Assembly: GCA_035552655.1 (NCBI GenBank) | Contig: DASZLD010000031.1 | Location: 1 to 22,894 of the forward strand | Origin: DASXMT01 sp035552655 | Lineage (GTDB): Bacteria > Actinomycetota > Acidimicrobiia > Acidimicrobiales > RAAP-2 | DNA: 22,894 nt | Direction: 5' to 3' | Part shown: one piece after another, positions 1 to 7,584 of the stretch | Numbering within the stretch: position 1 is the first letter of the stretch | Layout of the letters: each line of letters opens with the position of its first letter | Translations under genes and position numbers: made by a program | Notes under the pieces: model-generated | What the model saw: only the letters and a program-made list of their open reading frames with translations | The model's database searches: none | What the model was told of the DNA's origin: nothing

Positions 1-1
1 C

Positions 2-304
2 ATTCGCGCCCCCTTACGCACCGCTCTCATCGAACGGGACCAGACCTGTGTCGTCCCCGGATGCAATGTGAGAGAAGGATTGGAGATCGACCATCGGATC
101 ATCCCCGTGGTCGAGGACGGAGAGACCGCCCTTTGGAATCTGGCCCGGTTGTGCCATCACCACCACTACCTCCGCCATCACAAGGGCTTCCGGCTCGAAG
201 GCGGCCCGGGCGACTGGCAGTGGCTCCCACCCGAGAAACCACCGCCACGCCACCGAGACGAATCAGGCAGTGGCGATGACGATCAGCTGTTCAAACTGGA
301 ATGA
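2..304 (+). CDS. HNH endonuclease, DUF222/13E12-type, C-terminal part
   Basis: Only the last 100 codons are in the window; the frame is open from base 2 to the TGA at 302-304. The visible piece carries an HNH nuclease core: a CVVPGC zinc-type knuckle, then EIDHRI with the catalytic-type Asp-His, then NLARLCHHHHYLRHH with the third metal-binding segment. This layout, followed by a short charged tail, is typical of the DUF222-HNH proteins (13E12 repeat family) that occur in many copies in actinobacterial genomes. The N-terminal DUF222 part would lie to the left and is not seen. The cellular role of this family is not well established; mobile or selfish behaviour is often suspected. The HNH call is firm, the DUF222 assignment is from family resemblance. 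Confidence 0.85.
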   Translation: MRAPLRTALIERDQTCVVPGCNVREGLEIDHRIIPVVEDGETALWNLARLCHHHHYLRHHKGFRLEGGPGDWQWLPPEKPPPRHRDESGSGDDDQLFKLE

Positions 305-312
305 GCCGGCAA

Positions 313-326
313 GGCCGCTTGCGGCC
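313..326 (+). terminator. GC-rich hairpin after the HNH gene
   Basis: A perfect inverted repeat GGCCGC-TT-GCGGCC starts nine bases after the HNH stop codon. It has no U-tract, so it is at best a weak or factor-assisted terminator. The rest of the gap to the next gene (327-452) shows nothing recognisable. Confidence 0.3.
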
Positions 327-452
327 GCCGCCGGGCCGATTCTCCCGCGGCACCGGCGACCGTTCACAGTCCGACCTCACCTAACCGTCGATTGACGCGA
401 TGAGTCACTGCGCCCTCAGAGTAACTGTCGCAAGAGACCGATGAAGATGTGT

Positions 453-2009
453 TCAGGCGTGGTCGCGGATGGACCGGCGTCCACTCATATAGAAGATCCC
501 GGCCACCGCAGCAAATATGGCCATGACAAGGTCTCCAGCCGGGATCGGCAGCGTCAGGACCACCGGCACGAACGCGCCGACCACCCACACGAGCTGTAGC
601 CGCGTTTCGAAGCGCGCAAAAGCTCTGCCCTGGTTCGACTCTGGGACGAACTGCTGGACGAGCGCATCGAATGATGGCTTAGCTACCGCTCCTGCGACCC
701 CAACGGCGAACGCAACCACGGTTTGGAGTAGACGGGCGCGCTCGATCGCTCCCACCGCTGCGAACACGGCCACCAGCCACAGCGAGGCGGCCAGGATCTG
801 CTGCTCACTGAGCAATCGGCGAATCCGGGAGACCAAGAGGACGCCGACCAATGCTCCGGCCGTAATCGAGCCAAGCAACAGTCCGAACCACCAGGTAGCT
901 GCTCCCTCTCGTCTGAGGCCAAAGGCAAAGAGAAAGGTGAGAAAGCCAACCAGTGCCTTGAGCGCGGACATGGGCATGAGGGCCAACAGGACCTCGCCAT
1001 TGGCGATGGGGCGAAACGGAGCCAGATCATCGTCGTCGTCCAGATCCTGGATGAAGGGCTGGCGGCCGAGCATGGGCGAAGTCGGATCCGACGATGCTGC
1101 GCTCACCAGATCGGCGCCCGTGGAACCAGCGGCTGAGCGCACCTCGGGGGCTGCCGGGGCACCTCGAATGGACCGCGATCGCCGTACCGGCAAGCGCAGG
1201 CCCGCTACGGCTCCAGCGGCGAACACGATCATGGCCAGCCACACCACCCAGGGGGCTCCCCCGAGCTTCAAGGCAGCCACGGCGGGCAGGGCGAACGCGA
1301 ACCCGGCAAGCGACGCCAACAGACCTAGACGGGCATTCAACGTAGCGAGGTCGGGTTCTCCCGGATTCAGCAATTGATTCGGCTGGTCCGATTGGTCTGA
1401 CTGATCGAACGGCGCTGCAGCGCCAATGGAGCCAACAGAACCGGCAGGGCCGGCAGGGCCGGCGGAGCCACCGGAACCGGCAGAGCCGGCGGAGCCGAGA
1501 GAACCGGCAGGACTAGCGGGACCAGTCGAGGGCAGCAGTGACGTCGAGTCGAGCAGTCCCTGTGCCGCCATTTCGGGGACGAGCGCCCCCTTGGTAACCA
1601 GGTACACCTTGGACAACACCAGCATGGCGAAGGCCTCGGGAAACAACAGCAGCGAGTGGAAATCCCGAGCCAGGAACGGGCACAGTGCTGCCCGACCGAG
1701 GGCAGAGACCACCACCATGGCCCGCCGGGCTCCGCGGCTGCGGTCGATCAGGGGGCCCAACGCGGGAGCAACCACCGCGAACGGAGCCATGGTCAACAAC
1801 AGGTACAACAACACCTTGTCCTTGGCCGCCGTGGGCGAGATGGAAAAGAACAATGAGCCGGCCAGAGAGACGGCGAACATGGTGTCCCCCGCCGTCATCA
1901 GCACGTGGGTAAGGGCCAACCGACCGAACGGTTTGCGCTGGTCGAACAAGTCGGCCAGCGATGCGCGCACCAGGCGCCGAAACTGGTCGCCTCGATCTCG
2001 AACGCTCAC
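453..2009 (-). CDS. MFS-type transporter with repeat-expanded central loop
   Basis: A polytopic membrane protein of 518 residues with roughly ten to twelve hydrophobic segments. Residues about 30-160 form the first transmembrane block, with an MFS-like loop PLIDRSRGARRAMVV after the second or third helix. Residues about 230-275 and 340-510 form the rest. The pattern fits a drug or metabolite exporter of the major facilitator superfamily; the substrate cannot be told. The start is GTG at 2009 (reads SVRDRGDQFRR). The central loop (residues about 160-225) is a low-complexity Gly/Ala/Ser/Pro tract followed by a DQSDQSDQ tract, encoded by tandem 9-bp units. A second polar insert with a DLDDDDDL acidic patch follows near residue 320. 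The gene lies 186 bp downstream of the racemase gene on the same strand, so co-transcription is possible but not compelling. Confidence 0.8.
   Translation of the reverse strand: MSVRDRGDQFRRLVRASLADLFDQRKPFGRLALTHVLMTAGDTMFAVSLAGSLFFSISPTAAKDKVLLYLLLTMAPFAVVAPALGPLIDRSRGARRAMVVVSALGRAALCPFLARDFHSLLLFPEAFAMLVLSKVYLVTKGALVPEMAAQGLLDSTSLLPSTGPASPAGSLGSAGSAGSGGSAGPAGPAGSVGSIGAAAPFDQSDQSDQPNQLLNPGEPDLATLNARLGLLASLAGFAFALPAVAALKLGGAPWVVWLAMIVFAAGAVAGLRLPVRRSRSIRGAPAAPEVRSAAGSTGADLVSAASSDPTSPMLGRQPFIQDLDDDDDLAPFRPIANGEVLLALMPMSALKALVGFLTFLFAFGLRREGAATWWFGLLLGSITAGALVGVLLVSRIRRLLSEQQILAASLWLVAVFAAVGAIERARLLQTVVAFAVGVAGAVAKPSFDALVQQFVPESNQGRAFARFETRLQLVWVVGAFVPVVLTLPIPAGDLVMAIFAAVAGIFYMSGRRSIRDHA
1422..1529 (-). 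repeat. 9-bp tandem repeat inside the MFS gene (about 12 units)
   Basis: Plus-strand units such as ACCGGCAGG, GCCGGCAGG, GCCGGCGGA and ACCGGCAGA run head to tail without a break. On the coding strand they give three-residue steps of Ser/Ala/Gly/Pro (GSAGSAGSGG, then AGPAGPAGS). Every unit keeps the frame. The tract falls in the predicted central cytoplasmic loop, where length changes are likely to be tolerated. Confidence 0.85.
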
Positions 2010-2094
2010 CGAGGCATGGTACGCGGCATCGAGCCGCGACAGTCAGACCCTCGACAGCCAGGGGCGCCAGGGCGGCGGAGACGCCAACGACCAA

Positions 2095-2126
2095 GGCGGC
2101 CGACGACCAGGGCGGCCGACGACCAG
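2095..2126. repeat. 16-bp direct repeat, two copies, upstream of MFS gene
   Basis: GGCGGCCGACGACCAG occurs twice back to back, with a degenerate related stretch just before it (2069-2094). It fills much of the 186-bp gap between the racemase stop and the MFS start. No promoter could be recognised with confidence in this gap. Confidence 0.8.
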
Positions 2127-2195
2127 GTCGCCCGGCCGAACGGCCCGAGAACCCCGACGGTCAGGACGGCTCCGACACGCCGACTTTCCTGCCCC

Positions 2196-3341
2196 TCAGG
2201 TTATGGCGCCCGCGGCTCGCACCTTGGCAATCGCCTCCGGCTCGACCCCCCACTCGGCCAGGGCCTCGTCCCCATGCTGACCCGGGTTCGGCGGCGGGCG
2301 GCGGATCGCGCTCGGAGTGCCCTCGAAGCGGGGTGCGGGTCCCGGCTGCACCACCCCGGCCACCTCGGTGAACGTTCCCCGGTATTGATTGTGGGGGTGT
2401 CCGGCAGCCTCGGGTATCGAGAGGACGGGAGAGACGCACGCATCGGTACCGTCGAAGATGGTCTGCCACTCGTCACGAGTCTTGGTCAGAAACAGCGAAG
2501 CGAACCGCTCCTTCAGCTTGGGCCATTGGGACTGGTCGTTCTGATCGGGAAGCTCCTCGTTCTCCAATTCGAGCAACCGAATCAACTCGGCGTAGAACTG
2601 GGGCTCGATAGCTCCCACGCTCATGAATTTCCCGTCGGCGGTCTCATAGACCTCATAGAAGGGCGCACCGGTGTCGAGGAGGTTGGTGCCGCGGACGTCC
2701 TGCCACGTGCCGGTGCCCCGAAGGGTATAGATCATGGTCATCAGGGCCGCAGCTCCATCGACCATGGCCGCGTCGATGACCTGGCCCTCACCCGTCTTTT
2801 GGGCCGAGAGGATGGCCGACACCATGCCGAAGGCCATGAGCATGCCCCCGCCTCCGAAGTCACCGACCAGGTTGAGCGGAGGAAGTGGAGGTTGTCCCGC
2901 TCGTCCGATGGACTCCAGCGCGCCGGCAATGGAGATGTAATCGATGTCGTGGCCGGCCGTCGTGGCCAAGGGACCCGACTGCCCCCAGCCGGTCATCCGG
3001 CCGTAGACCAGTCGCGGATTCCGCTTCAGACACACATCGGGACCCAGTCCCAAGCGCTCGGTGACACCGGGGCGAAAGCCCTCGATGAGCCCGTCGGCCT
3101 GGTCGATCAAGCGCAACACCAGATCGATGCCTTCGGGGTTCTTCAAGTCCACGGCGACCGACCTGCGTCCCCGGTTCATCAGGTCGACGTGGGGCCGCTC
3201 TTGTGGCGGGTAGGTGGCGCGGTCGTGCCGATCGATGCGGATGATGTCGGCGCCGGCGTCGGACAGCATCATGCCGGCAAAGGGGGCCGGGCCCAAGCCG
3301 GCAAACTCGACGATGCGCAGGCCGTCCAGGGGCCCGCTCAT
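2196..3341 (-). CDS. mcr: Alpha-methylacyl-CoA racemase (CaiB/BaiF family, MCR-like)
   Basis: Interconverts (R)- and (S)-2-methylacyl-CoA esters, needed in branched-chain fatty acid and sterol side-chain degradation. The 381-residue product starts MSGPLDGLRIVEFAGLGPAP, very like mycobacterial MCR. The catalytic pair of that enzyme (His126/Asp156, 30 residues apart) has exact counterparts here: His131 in AGHDIDYI and Asp161 in NLVGDFGGGG. The CoA-binding region GRMTGWGQSGPL precedes them. The length is normal for the family. An in-frame ATG exists at 3431, but the upstream 30 residues have no family resemblance, so the ATG at 3341 is preferred. A different CaiB-type CoA transferase is the alternative, but the conserved His/Asp pair argues for racemase. 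Confidence 0.9.
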   Translation of the reverse strand: MSGPLDGLRIVEFAGLGPAPFAGMMLSDAGADIIRIDRHDRATYPPQERPHVDLMNRGRRSVAVDLKNPEGIDLVLRLIDQADGLIEGFRPGVTERLGLGPDVCLKRNPRLVYGRMTGWGQSGPLATTAGHDIDYISIAGALESIGRAGQPPLPPLNLVGDFGGGGMLMAFGMVSAILSAQKTGEGQVIDAAMVDGAAALMTMIYTLRGTGTWQDVRGTNLLDTGAPFYEVYETADGKFMSVGAIEPQFYAELIRLLELENEELPDQNDQSQWPKLKERFASLFLTKTRDEWQTIFDGTDACVSPVLSIPEAAGHPHNQYRGTFTEVAGVVQPGPAPRFEGTPSAIRRPPPNPGQHGDEALAEWGVEPEAIAKVRAAGAIT

Positions 3342-3482
3342 CGGGCACCCGGCCGATGACTCGTTCCGTTCCGTGGAGGAGCGGGTTTGGTGGCCCTGAC
3401 GCGGGCCGATGGACCTGGGATGTGCATGCACGGATGCTGGTCGCTGGATCCGCTACGGGTCAAGTACGAGGAGGCAGAGCCC

Positions 3483-3522
3483 AGTTCAGACGGGTTCAGA
3501 CGAGTTCAGCCCAGTTCAGACA
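3483..3522. repeat. 10-bp tandem repeat, four copies
   Basis: Units AGTTCAGACG, GGTTCAGACG, AGTTCAGCCC and AGTTCAGACA run head to tail in the gap between the HtrA gene and the racemase gene. They abut a strong hairpin. A ten-base period is close to one helical turn, so all copies would face the same side of the DNA. They could be a binding array for the racemase gene or simple slippage product. Confidence 0.85.
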
Positions 3523-3524
3523 GC

Positions 3525-3562
3525 AACGGTGCCGTCCCGCACAAGAGCAGGACGGCACCGTT
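3525..3562 (-). terminator. Strong hairpin downstream of the HtrA gene
   Basis: Perfect 13-bp arms AACGGTGCCGTCC and GGACGGCACCGTT enclose a 12-base loop. It lies 69 bp past the HtrA stop codon in the direction of transcription. T-runs are short (GTTT on the plus side, GTT on the minus side), so termination may be only partly intrinsic. It is the best terminator candidate in the left half of the window. Confidence 0.7.
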
Positions 3563-3631
3563 TGGGGATGCCTGAGACTGGCGGCCATTGGGTCGATCCG
3601 ACCACGATCGACTGGGAACCGCTCTGATGCC

Positions 3632-5425
3632 CTACTGGGGCGGACCCGACGTCAGCGTCACCGACGCCGACTGCTGCGACCCTGAGGTGTCCACGTACCC
3701 AATGGTGACCTTGTCACCGGGGTGATGCGAGCCCAACAGGTTGGTGAGGGACGTAGGCGAGCTCACGCTCTGACCGTTCACCGAGGTGATGGTGTCGCCC
3801 TCTGCCAGCTGGGCTTCTTGGGCTGGCGAGCTGGTGACCACGCTGCAGATGAGCGCACCCGAGCCCGAGCTGCCTGTGCCGGAGCCCGAGCTGGACCCGT
3901 CACCAGACCCGTCACCGAATCCGGAGCTACCCGAGCTGCCCGACCCACCGAAGTTACCGGAGCCGCCACCGAAGTTACCCGAACCACCCGAGCTTCCCGA
4001 TGAACCCGAGCCTGCACTGCACCCGGTCGACGGGTCAGCAACCTCAACGCCGATGAAGGCGGTGGCACCGATGTGGACGGTCGAAGATGCGTTGCCAGCC
4101 ACGATCTGCTTGGCAATGGAGTTCGCCGTGTTGATGGGGATGGCGTAGCCCTGGTTACCGGAGGACTGGTCCGGCGACTGGAACGTCGTACCGCCCGATG
4201 CGGCCGTATCGATGCCGAGCACATGCCCGTTGGTGTCGACGAGCGGACCGCCGGAATCACCAGGCTGGATGTTGGCGTTGGTCTGGATCAACCCGCTCAA
4301 CGTCTCCGAAGTCCCGTCGCCAGAATCGCTCGCGGTGATCGACTGGTTGAGAGCGGTTATCGATCCGCCGGCCGCGCTGGGAGTTCCTCCGGTGCCACCG
4401 GCATTGCCGATAGCCACCACTGCTTGCCCGACCGATGCATTCGACGAATCGCCGAGCGTCACAGTCTGGAGCCCTGAGGCATTGTTCAGCTGTATCACCG
4501 CGATGTCGCTCGACCGGGCATAACCCACGACGCTGGCCGTATAGGTCTTCCCGTTGCCGACGTCGGTGACGCTAATGGAGGTGGCTCCGGTGATCACGTG
4601 GTTGTTGGTCAGGACTTCGCCATTGGACGTCAACACCATCCCGGTTCCAGCCGCCTGCTCACCCTGATAGCTGAGCGAAGTGTTGATGTCGACCAGTCCG
4701 GGGTTGACCCCCTGGGCGATGGCCGACACGTCGCTCGGTCCACCGGATCCGGTGCCCGAGTTGGACGACCCGGAACCCGAGGAGCCCGAAGATCCCTGAG
4801 ACCCCGACGATCCTGAACCGAATGGGGAGTTACCCGAGTTACCCGAGTTGCTCGATACGGGCGGGCTGGCCGTTGTGCTCGAGGTAGGCGACCAGGCGAC
4901 GTGGCCAATGGCCACTCCGGCGACGAGAACCAGAACCGCCAACAGCGTCGCGACCACGGCTACCCGAGAGCGGTGCCGGTTGGTCTTCGGGGGCGGTCCC
5001 ACCCATCCGGCCGAACCTGCTCCACTCCATCCCTGTCCCGGGGGCGGGGGGAACCCAGCGCCCGATCCTCCGGCGGCGGATCCGGGAGGAGTACCGGCAC
5101 CCGGCGGCGTGGCCATGGTGCGGGGTCCAAACGGCTGCCCGCCGGGATACACGGACACGTCTTCGGCCATCACTTGGTGGGTCCAGGGCGGTCCGGGGTA
5201 ACCCGCGCCATAGGGGCTGACTTCTTGCGATGCTCCGCCTGCACCAGCGCCTGCACCAGGAATCGCGCCCGGATACGCTCCGGCCGGTGGACCTGCCGGC
5301 GATCCAGCCGGTGGAAGAGGGATGGCCTGCTCTGCGGTGTCGTCAGCTGAGGGCACAGGAATGGGAGCTGTTGCCCCGTACCCGTACCCGTCCCCGTTTG
5401 TTGGATCTTCCCCGTCTTGAGTCAT
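3632..5425 (-). CDS. Membrane-anchored HtrA-like serine protease with PDZ domain
   Basis: A 597-residue trypsin-like protease of envelope quality control. Order: Pro/Gly-rich cytoplasmic tail (1-150), one transmembrane helix (about 155-178), Gly/Ser linker (190-230), protease domain (about 235-450), PDZ domain (about 456-592). The catalytic triad is visible: His276 in TNNHVITGA, Asp307 in SSDIAVIQL, Ser391 in QPGDSGGPL. The protease should therefore act outside the membrane. The PDZ domain is interrupted by about 55 Gly/Ser-rich residues (467-523) between its first strand (FIGVEV) and the strand ALICSVV, with Cys469 and Cys527 at the edges. The ATG at 5425 has GGAGG five bases upstream; the ATG at 5428 is nearly as good. 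A longer in-frame reading to 5512 lacks support. The 3' side has a strong hairpin. Confidence 0.92.
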   Translation of the reverse strand: MTQDGEDPTNGDGYGYGATAPIPVPSADDTAEQAIPLPPAGSPAGPPAGAYPGAIPGAGAGAGGASQEVSPYGAGYPGPPWTHQVMAEDVSVYPGGQPFGPRTMATPPGAGTPPGSAAGGSGAGFPPPPGQGWSGAGSAGWVGPPPKTNRHRSRVAVVATLLAVLVLVAGVAIGHVAWSPTSSTTASPPVSSNSGNSGNSPFGSGSSGSQGSSGSSGSGSSNSGTGSGGPSDVSAIAQGVNPGLVDINTSLSYQGEQAAGTGMVLTSNGEVLTNNHVITGATSISVTDVGNGKTYTASVVGYARSSDIAVIQLNNASGLQTVTLGDSSNASVGQAVVAIGNAGGTGGTPSAAGGSITALNQSITASDSGDGTSETLSGLIQTNANIQPGDSGGPLVDTNGHVLGIDTAASGGTTFQSPDQSSGNQGYAIPINTANSIAKQIVAGNASSTVHIGATAFIGVEVADPSTGCSAGSGSSGSSGGSGNFGGGSGNFGGSGSSGSSGFGDGSGDGSSSGSGTGSSGSGALICSVVTSSPAQEAQLAEGDTITSVNGQSVSSPTSLTNLLGSHHPGDKVTIGYVDTSGSQQSASVTLTSGPPQ

Positions 5426-5511
5426 CATGCCCTCCATTGGACGAGGCCGACCGAGTTGTCCGTTCCTCGCACTCTCTAGGAAACTCCACCTACATAAGCT
5501 TTTGATCAACA

Positions 5512-5526
5512 CCAGCTATGAGCTGG
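5512..5526. promoter_or_regulatory. Palindrome upstream of the HtrA gene
   Basis: CCAGCT-ATG-AGCTGG is a perfect interrupted palindrome with 6-bp arms, 87 bp upstream of the HtrA start and in the most AT-rich part of this gap. No clear -35/-10 pair could be fixed next to it. It could be an operator, but this is inference from symmetry and position only. Confidence 0.35.
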
Positions 5527-5552
5527 GTTAATTTCTTCCATCGGTCGGATGA

Positions 5553-5589
5553 GCTCAGGCCACTGTGCTCAGGCCACTGTGCTCAGGCC
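5553..5589. repeat. 14-bp tandem repeat, 2.6 copies
   Basis: GCTCAGGCCACTGT is repeated twice exactly and followed by GCTCAGGCC. It sits in the 338-bp gap 5426-5763 between the PH-domain gene and the HtrA gene. The array is followed by a spaced inverted repeat CTAGTGC (5589-5595) and GCACTAG (5644-5650). Apart from these and the palindrome at 5512 I see nothing else in the gap. Confidence 0.85.
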
Positions 5590-5763
5590 TAGTGCCCAGC
5601 CCGGGGACTCAACTGCGGAGCGATCAACTACTTCCTGGTCAGAGCACTAGATGGGACCTCCCGCTCGGTCTGCAGCAACAAGCCAAGCCGGACCTTGCAC
5701 TACCGCTCAGCTTATGTGGCCGACATCGTCCAGCCAGCAATGGCTCGAGCGCCAGGGACCCAC

Positions 5764-6327
5764 TCACCCCAGGGGACGGCCGGGCGCACGAGGAGCCCGT
5801 CCCGGATCCGTGGGCCAGTCCTGCTGCCGGGCGTACCCTTCGACCGGCATTCGATGCAGGCTGGCGGCACGGCGGATGATCACCCGCTGGAGGGCCACCG
5901 GTTTCCGGACGTCACCGAACTGGTACACCCCGCCGTCCGCTACCTCGATGAAGAGCCGACCCGTACCCACCAGCTTTCGGAGCAACGACTGGCGGGCCTC
6001 CACCCGATTGATGTCCGCAAGCAGGATCTGCGCGCCACGGCGGGAGATCACGCCGTACCGTTCGATGACCCGGACGTTGGTCAGGATCAGGCTGGTCATC
6101 CGCCACCGCACGAACCGGGCCACCAGCCACAAACAAGGAATGGCGGCGATGATGCCCTCCACCCAATGGGCGGGCACGGACGTATGGACGACGGCAATGT
6201 CCAACGTCACTGCGGCGGCGACCACCAGCACCGTGACGGTGAGCGGCCCGATCAGGTAGATCCAGTGGGGCCGGATGTCGAGCAGGACATCCTCCCCTTC
6301 GTAGAGCACGCGGCGGGAGATGGCCAT
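5764..6327 (-). CDS. Bacterial PH-domain (DUF304-like) membrane protein
   Basis: 187 residues, unknown substrate or partner. Residues about 22-45 and 52-72 are two adjacent transmembrane helices. They are followed by TSLILTNVRVIERYGVISRR, the typical opening of the bacterial PH (bPH_2/DUF304) fold, then QILLADINRVEARQSLLRKLVGTGRL and IEVADGGVYQFGDV. This two-helix plus PH layout is common in Gram-positive membrane proteins of unknown role. ATG at 6327 is chosen because the N-terminus RRVLYEGEDVLLDIRPHWIYL fits the family. It follows the D-Ala-D-Ala ligase gene by 50 bp on the same strand and is probably the last gene of that run. Confidence 0.8.
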   Translation of the reverse strand: MAISRRVLYEGEDVLLDIRPHWIYLIGPLTVTVLVVAAAVTLDIAVVHTSVPAHWVEGIIAAIPCLWLVARFVRWRMTSLILTNVRVIERYGVISRRGAQILLADINRVEARQSLLRKLVGTGRLFIEVADGGVYQFGDVRKPVALQRVIIRRAASLHRMPVEGYARQQDWPTDPGRAPRAPGRPLG

Positions 6328-6333
6328 GATGGT

Positions 6334-6387
6334 CAGCCCAGTCAGTCCAGTCAGTCCAGTCGGCCCAGTAAACCCGGTCAGCCCAGT
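6334..6387. repeat. 9-bp tandem repeat across the ddl 3' end, six units
   Basis: Plus-strand units CAGCCCAGT, CAGTCCAGT (twice), CGGCCCAGT, AAACCCGGT and CAGCCCAGT are contiguous. They cover the gap between ddl and the PH-domain gene and run over the ddl stop codon, so changes in copy number would alter spacing between the two genes and possibly the last residues of Ddl. Confidence 0.8.
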
Positions 6388-7487
6388 TTGCCTGCGATGG
6401 ACCCTGCCGAGCGCAGCACCGAGCCATCGGCGCCCGATGCGGTATAGCGGTGGGTGGGACGTTGCTGCGCCTCGGAAATCAGATCGGCCAGCAGGTCGGC
6501 GAACGGTATTGCCGGGTCGACCCAGAGGTAGCGGGCCAGCGAGCCGGGGATGGTGTTGATCTCGTTCACCACGAATTCCTTCCCGTCGGAGAGGAAGTCG
6601 ATGCGGGCCACGCCGCGCAGACCGGTGAGCTCGGCCACCCGACGGGCGGCAGCCTGGAGAGCAGAGGCGAGCTCGTCGGACATCGCCGCCGGCAGCTCAC
6701 GTGGGGCCCCGGCCATGCCCTCGCCGGCCACGTACTTGTCGCGGTAGTCGAGTATCTCCGAGGAGTCCGACACCCGGATGGGGCGCTCAATGGCCGAGAG
6801 CTGCAACTCGGGCCAGCTGCGCACGGCCAGCTGGAGATCCCACAGGTCGGGCCGGTAGGGCTCCACCACCGCACCGTTCTGGAGGTGCTGATTGGCGGAG
6901 AGCCGGGCCTGAGCCGTCTGGTAGTCCTCCACCACTTCGATGCCGATCGACGATCCCCCGAACCGCGGCTTGAGGATGTACGGCCCATCGAAGGGAGCCG
7001 GACCTCCATCGGTGAGCAGTGCCCGGTTCAGCGACGGCAGCCCGGCGGAACCCACCATGGCTCCGAAGGCCAGCTTGTCCATGCCCAGCGCCGCACCGGC
7101 CACAGTCGGGCCGGTATAGGCGATGCCGGCCAAGTCGAGGGCGGCCTGGAGCGAGCCGTCCTCGCCCGGACCGCCGTGGCAGCAGACGACAGCCGCGCTC
7201 ATGGACAGCGGTCGGGATCGTCCCAACCGACCCCCCGGCTCCATGAACCCTCCGCCGGTGGCCGCGACGAACTGGAGCGACGACGCCCCTCGGGGCACCC
7301 CGTTGACGAACGCCTCGGCCTCGAGCGAGGGATCGACCTCGAACCACTCCCCCGTCTTCGACCAATACAGGGCGTGCACCGTGCTGGCCCCGGACTTCTG
7401 GAGCTCGCGGGCAGCCTGGAGCCCGGTGAGGACACTCACGTCGTGCTCTGGCGATGGACCTCCGAGGATGACGGCGACATCGGGCAC
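6378..7487 (-). CDS. ddl: D-alanine--D-alanine ligase family protein
   Basis: ATP-grasp ligase that joins two D-alanines for peptidoglycan precursor synthesis in the cytoplasm. 369 residues, normal length. Visible family signatures: AVILGGPSPEHDVSVLTG at the N-terminus, CHGGPGEDGSLQAALDLAG followed by YTGP and MDK, KPRFGGSSIG (ATP-binding loop), and GVARIDF and NEINTIPGS near the C-terminus (metal and substrate site). The loop SEILDYRDKYV corresponds to the DYxxKY segment of Ddl enzymes. The start is GTG at 7487 with GGAGGAG about ten bases upstream. It lies 97 bp after the MurF-like gene, its usual pathway successor. The window does not show whether the genome has another ddl. A D-Ala-D-X variant is not excluded. 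Confidence 0.9.
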   Translation of the reverse strand: MPDVAVILGGPSPEHDVSVLTGLQAARELQKSGASTVHALYWSKTGEWFEVDPSLEAEAFVNGVPRGASSLQFVAATGGGFMEPGGRLGRSRPLSMSAAVVCCHGGPGEDGSLQAALDLAGIAYTGPTVAGAALGMDKLAFGAMVGSAGLPSLNRALLTDGGPAPFDGPYILKPRFGGSSIGIEVVEDYQTAQARLSANQHLQNGAVVEPYRPDLWDLQLAVRSWPELQLSAIERPIRVSDSSEILDYRDKYVAGEGMAGAPRELPAAMSDELASALQAAARRVAELTGLRGVARIDFLSDGKEFVVNEINTIPGSLARYLWVDPAIPFADLLADLISEAQQRPTHRYTASGADGSVLRSAGSIAGKLG

Positions 7488-7584
7488 GGGTGGTTGACTC
7501 CTCCGTTCAGGCGGCTTGACCGGCCGTTTTGAGCCGGTAGGTCAGTGGGTCCCTACCGCATCGCGGTCGGGACCTCACGGAGCC

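Noticed and set aside
1905..3359. 484-codon plus-strand open frame opposite the racemase gene
   Set aside because: It mirrors a strongly conserved minus-strand enzyme, is Arg/Gly/Pro-rich with no motif, and is typical of GC-rich antisense shadow. The same holds for long plus-strand frames at 6450-7532, 8470-9702, 12843-14006, 20462-21550 and 21436-22554.
5589..5650. tRNA-like structure from the CTAGTGC/GCACTAG pair
   Set aside because: The 7-bp outer stem and 62-bp span look tempting, but there is no T-arm consensus (GTTCRA), no anticodon stem and no CCA-side signature.
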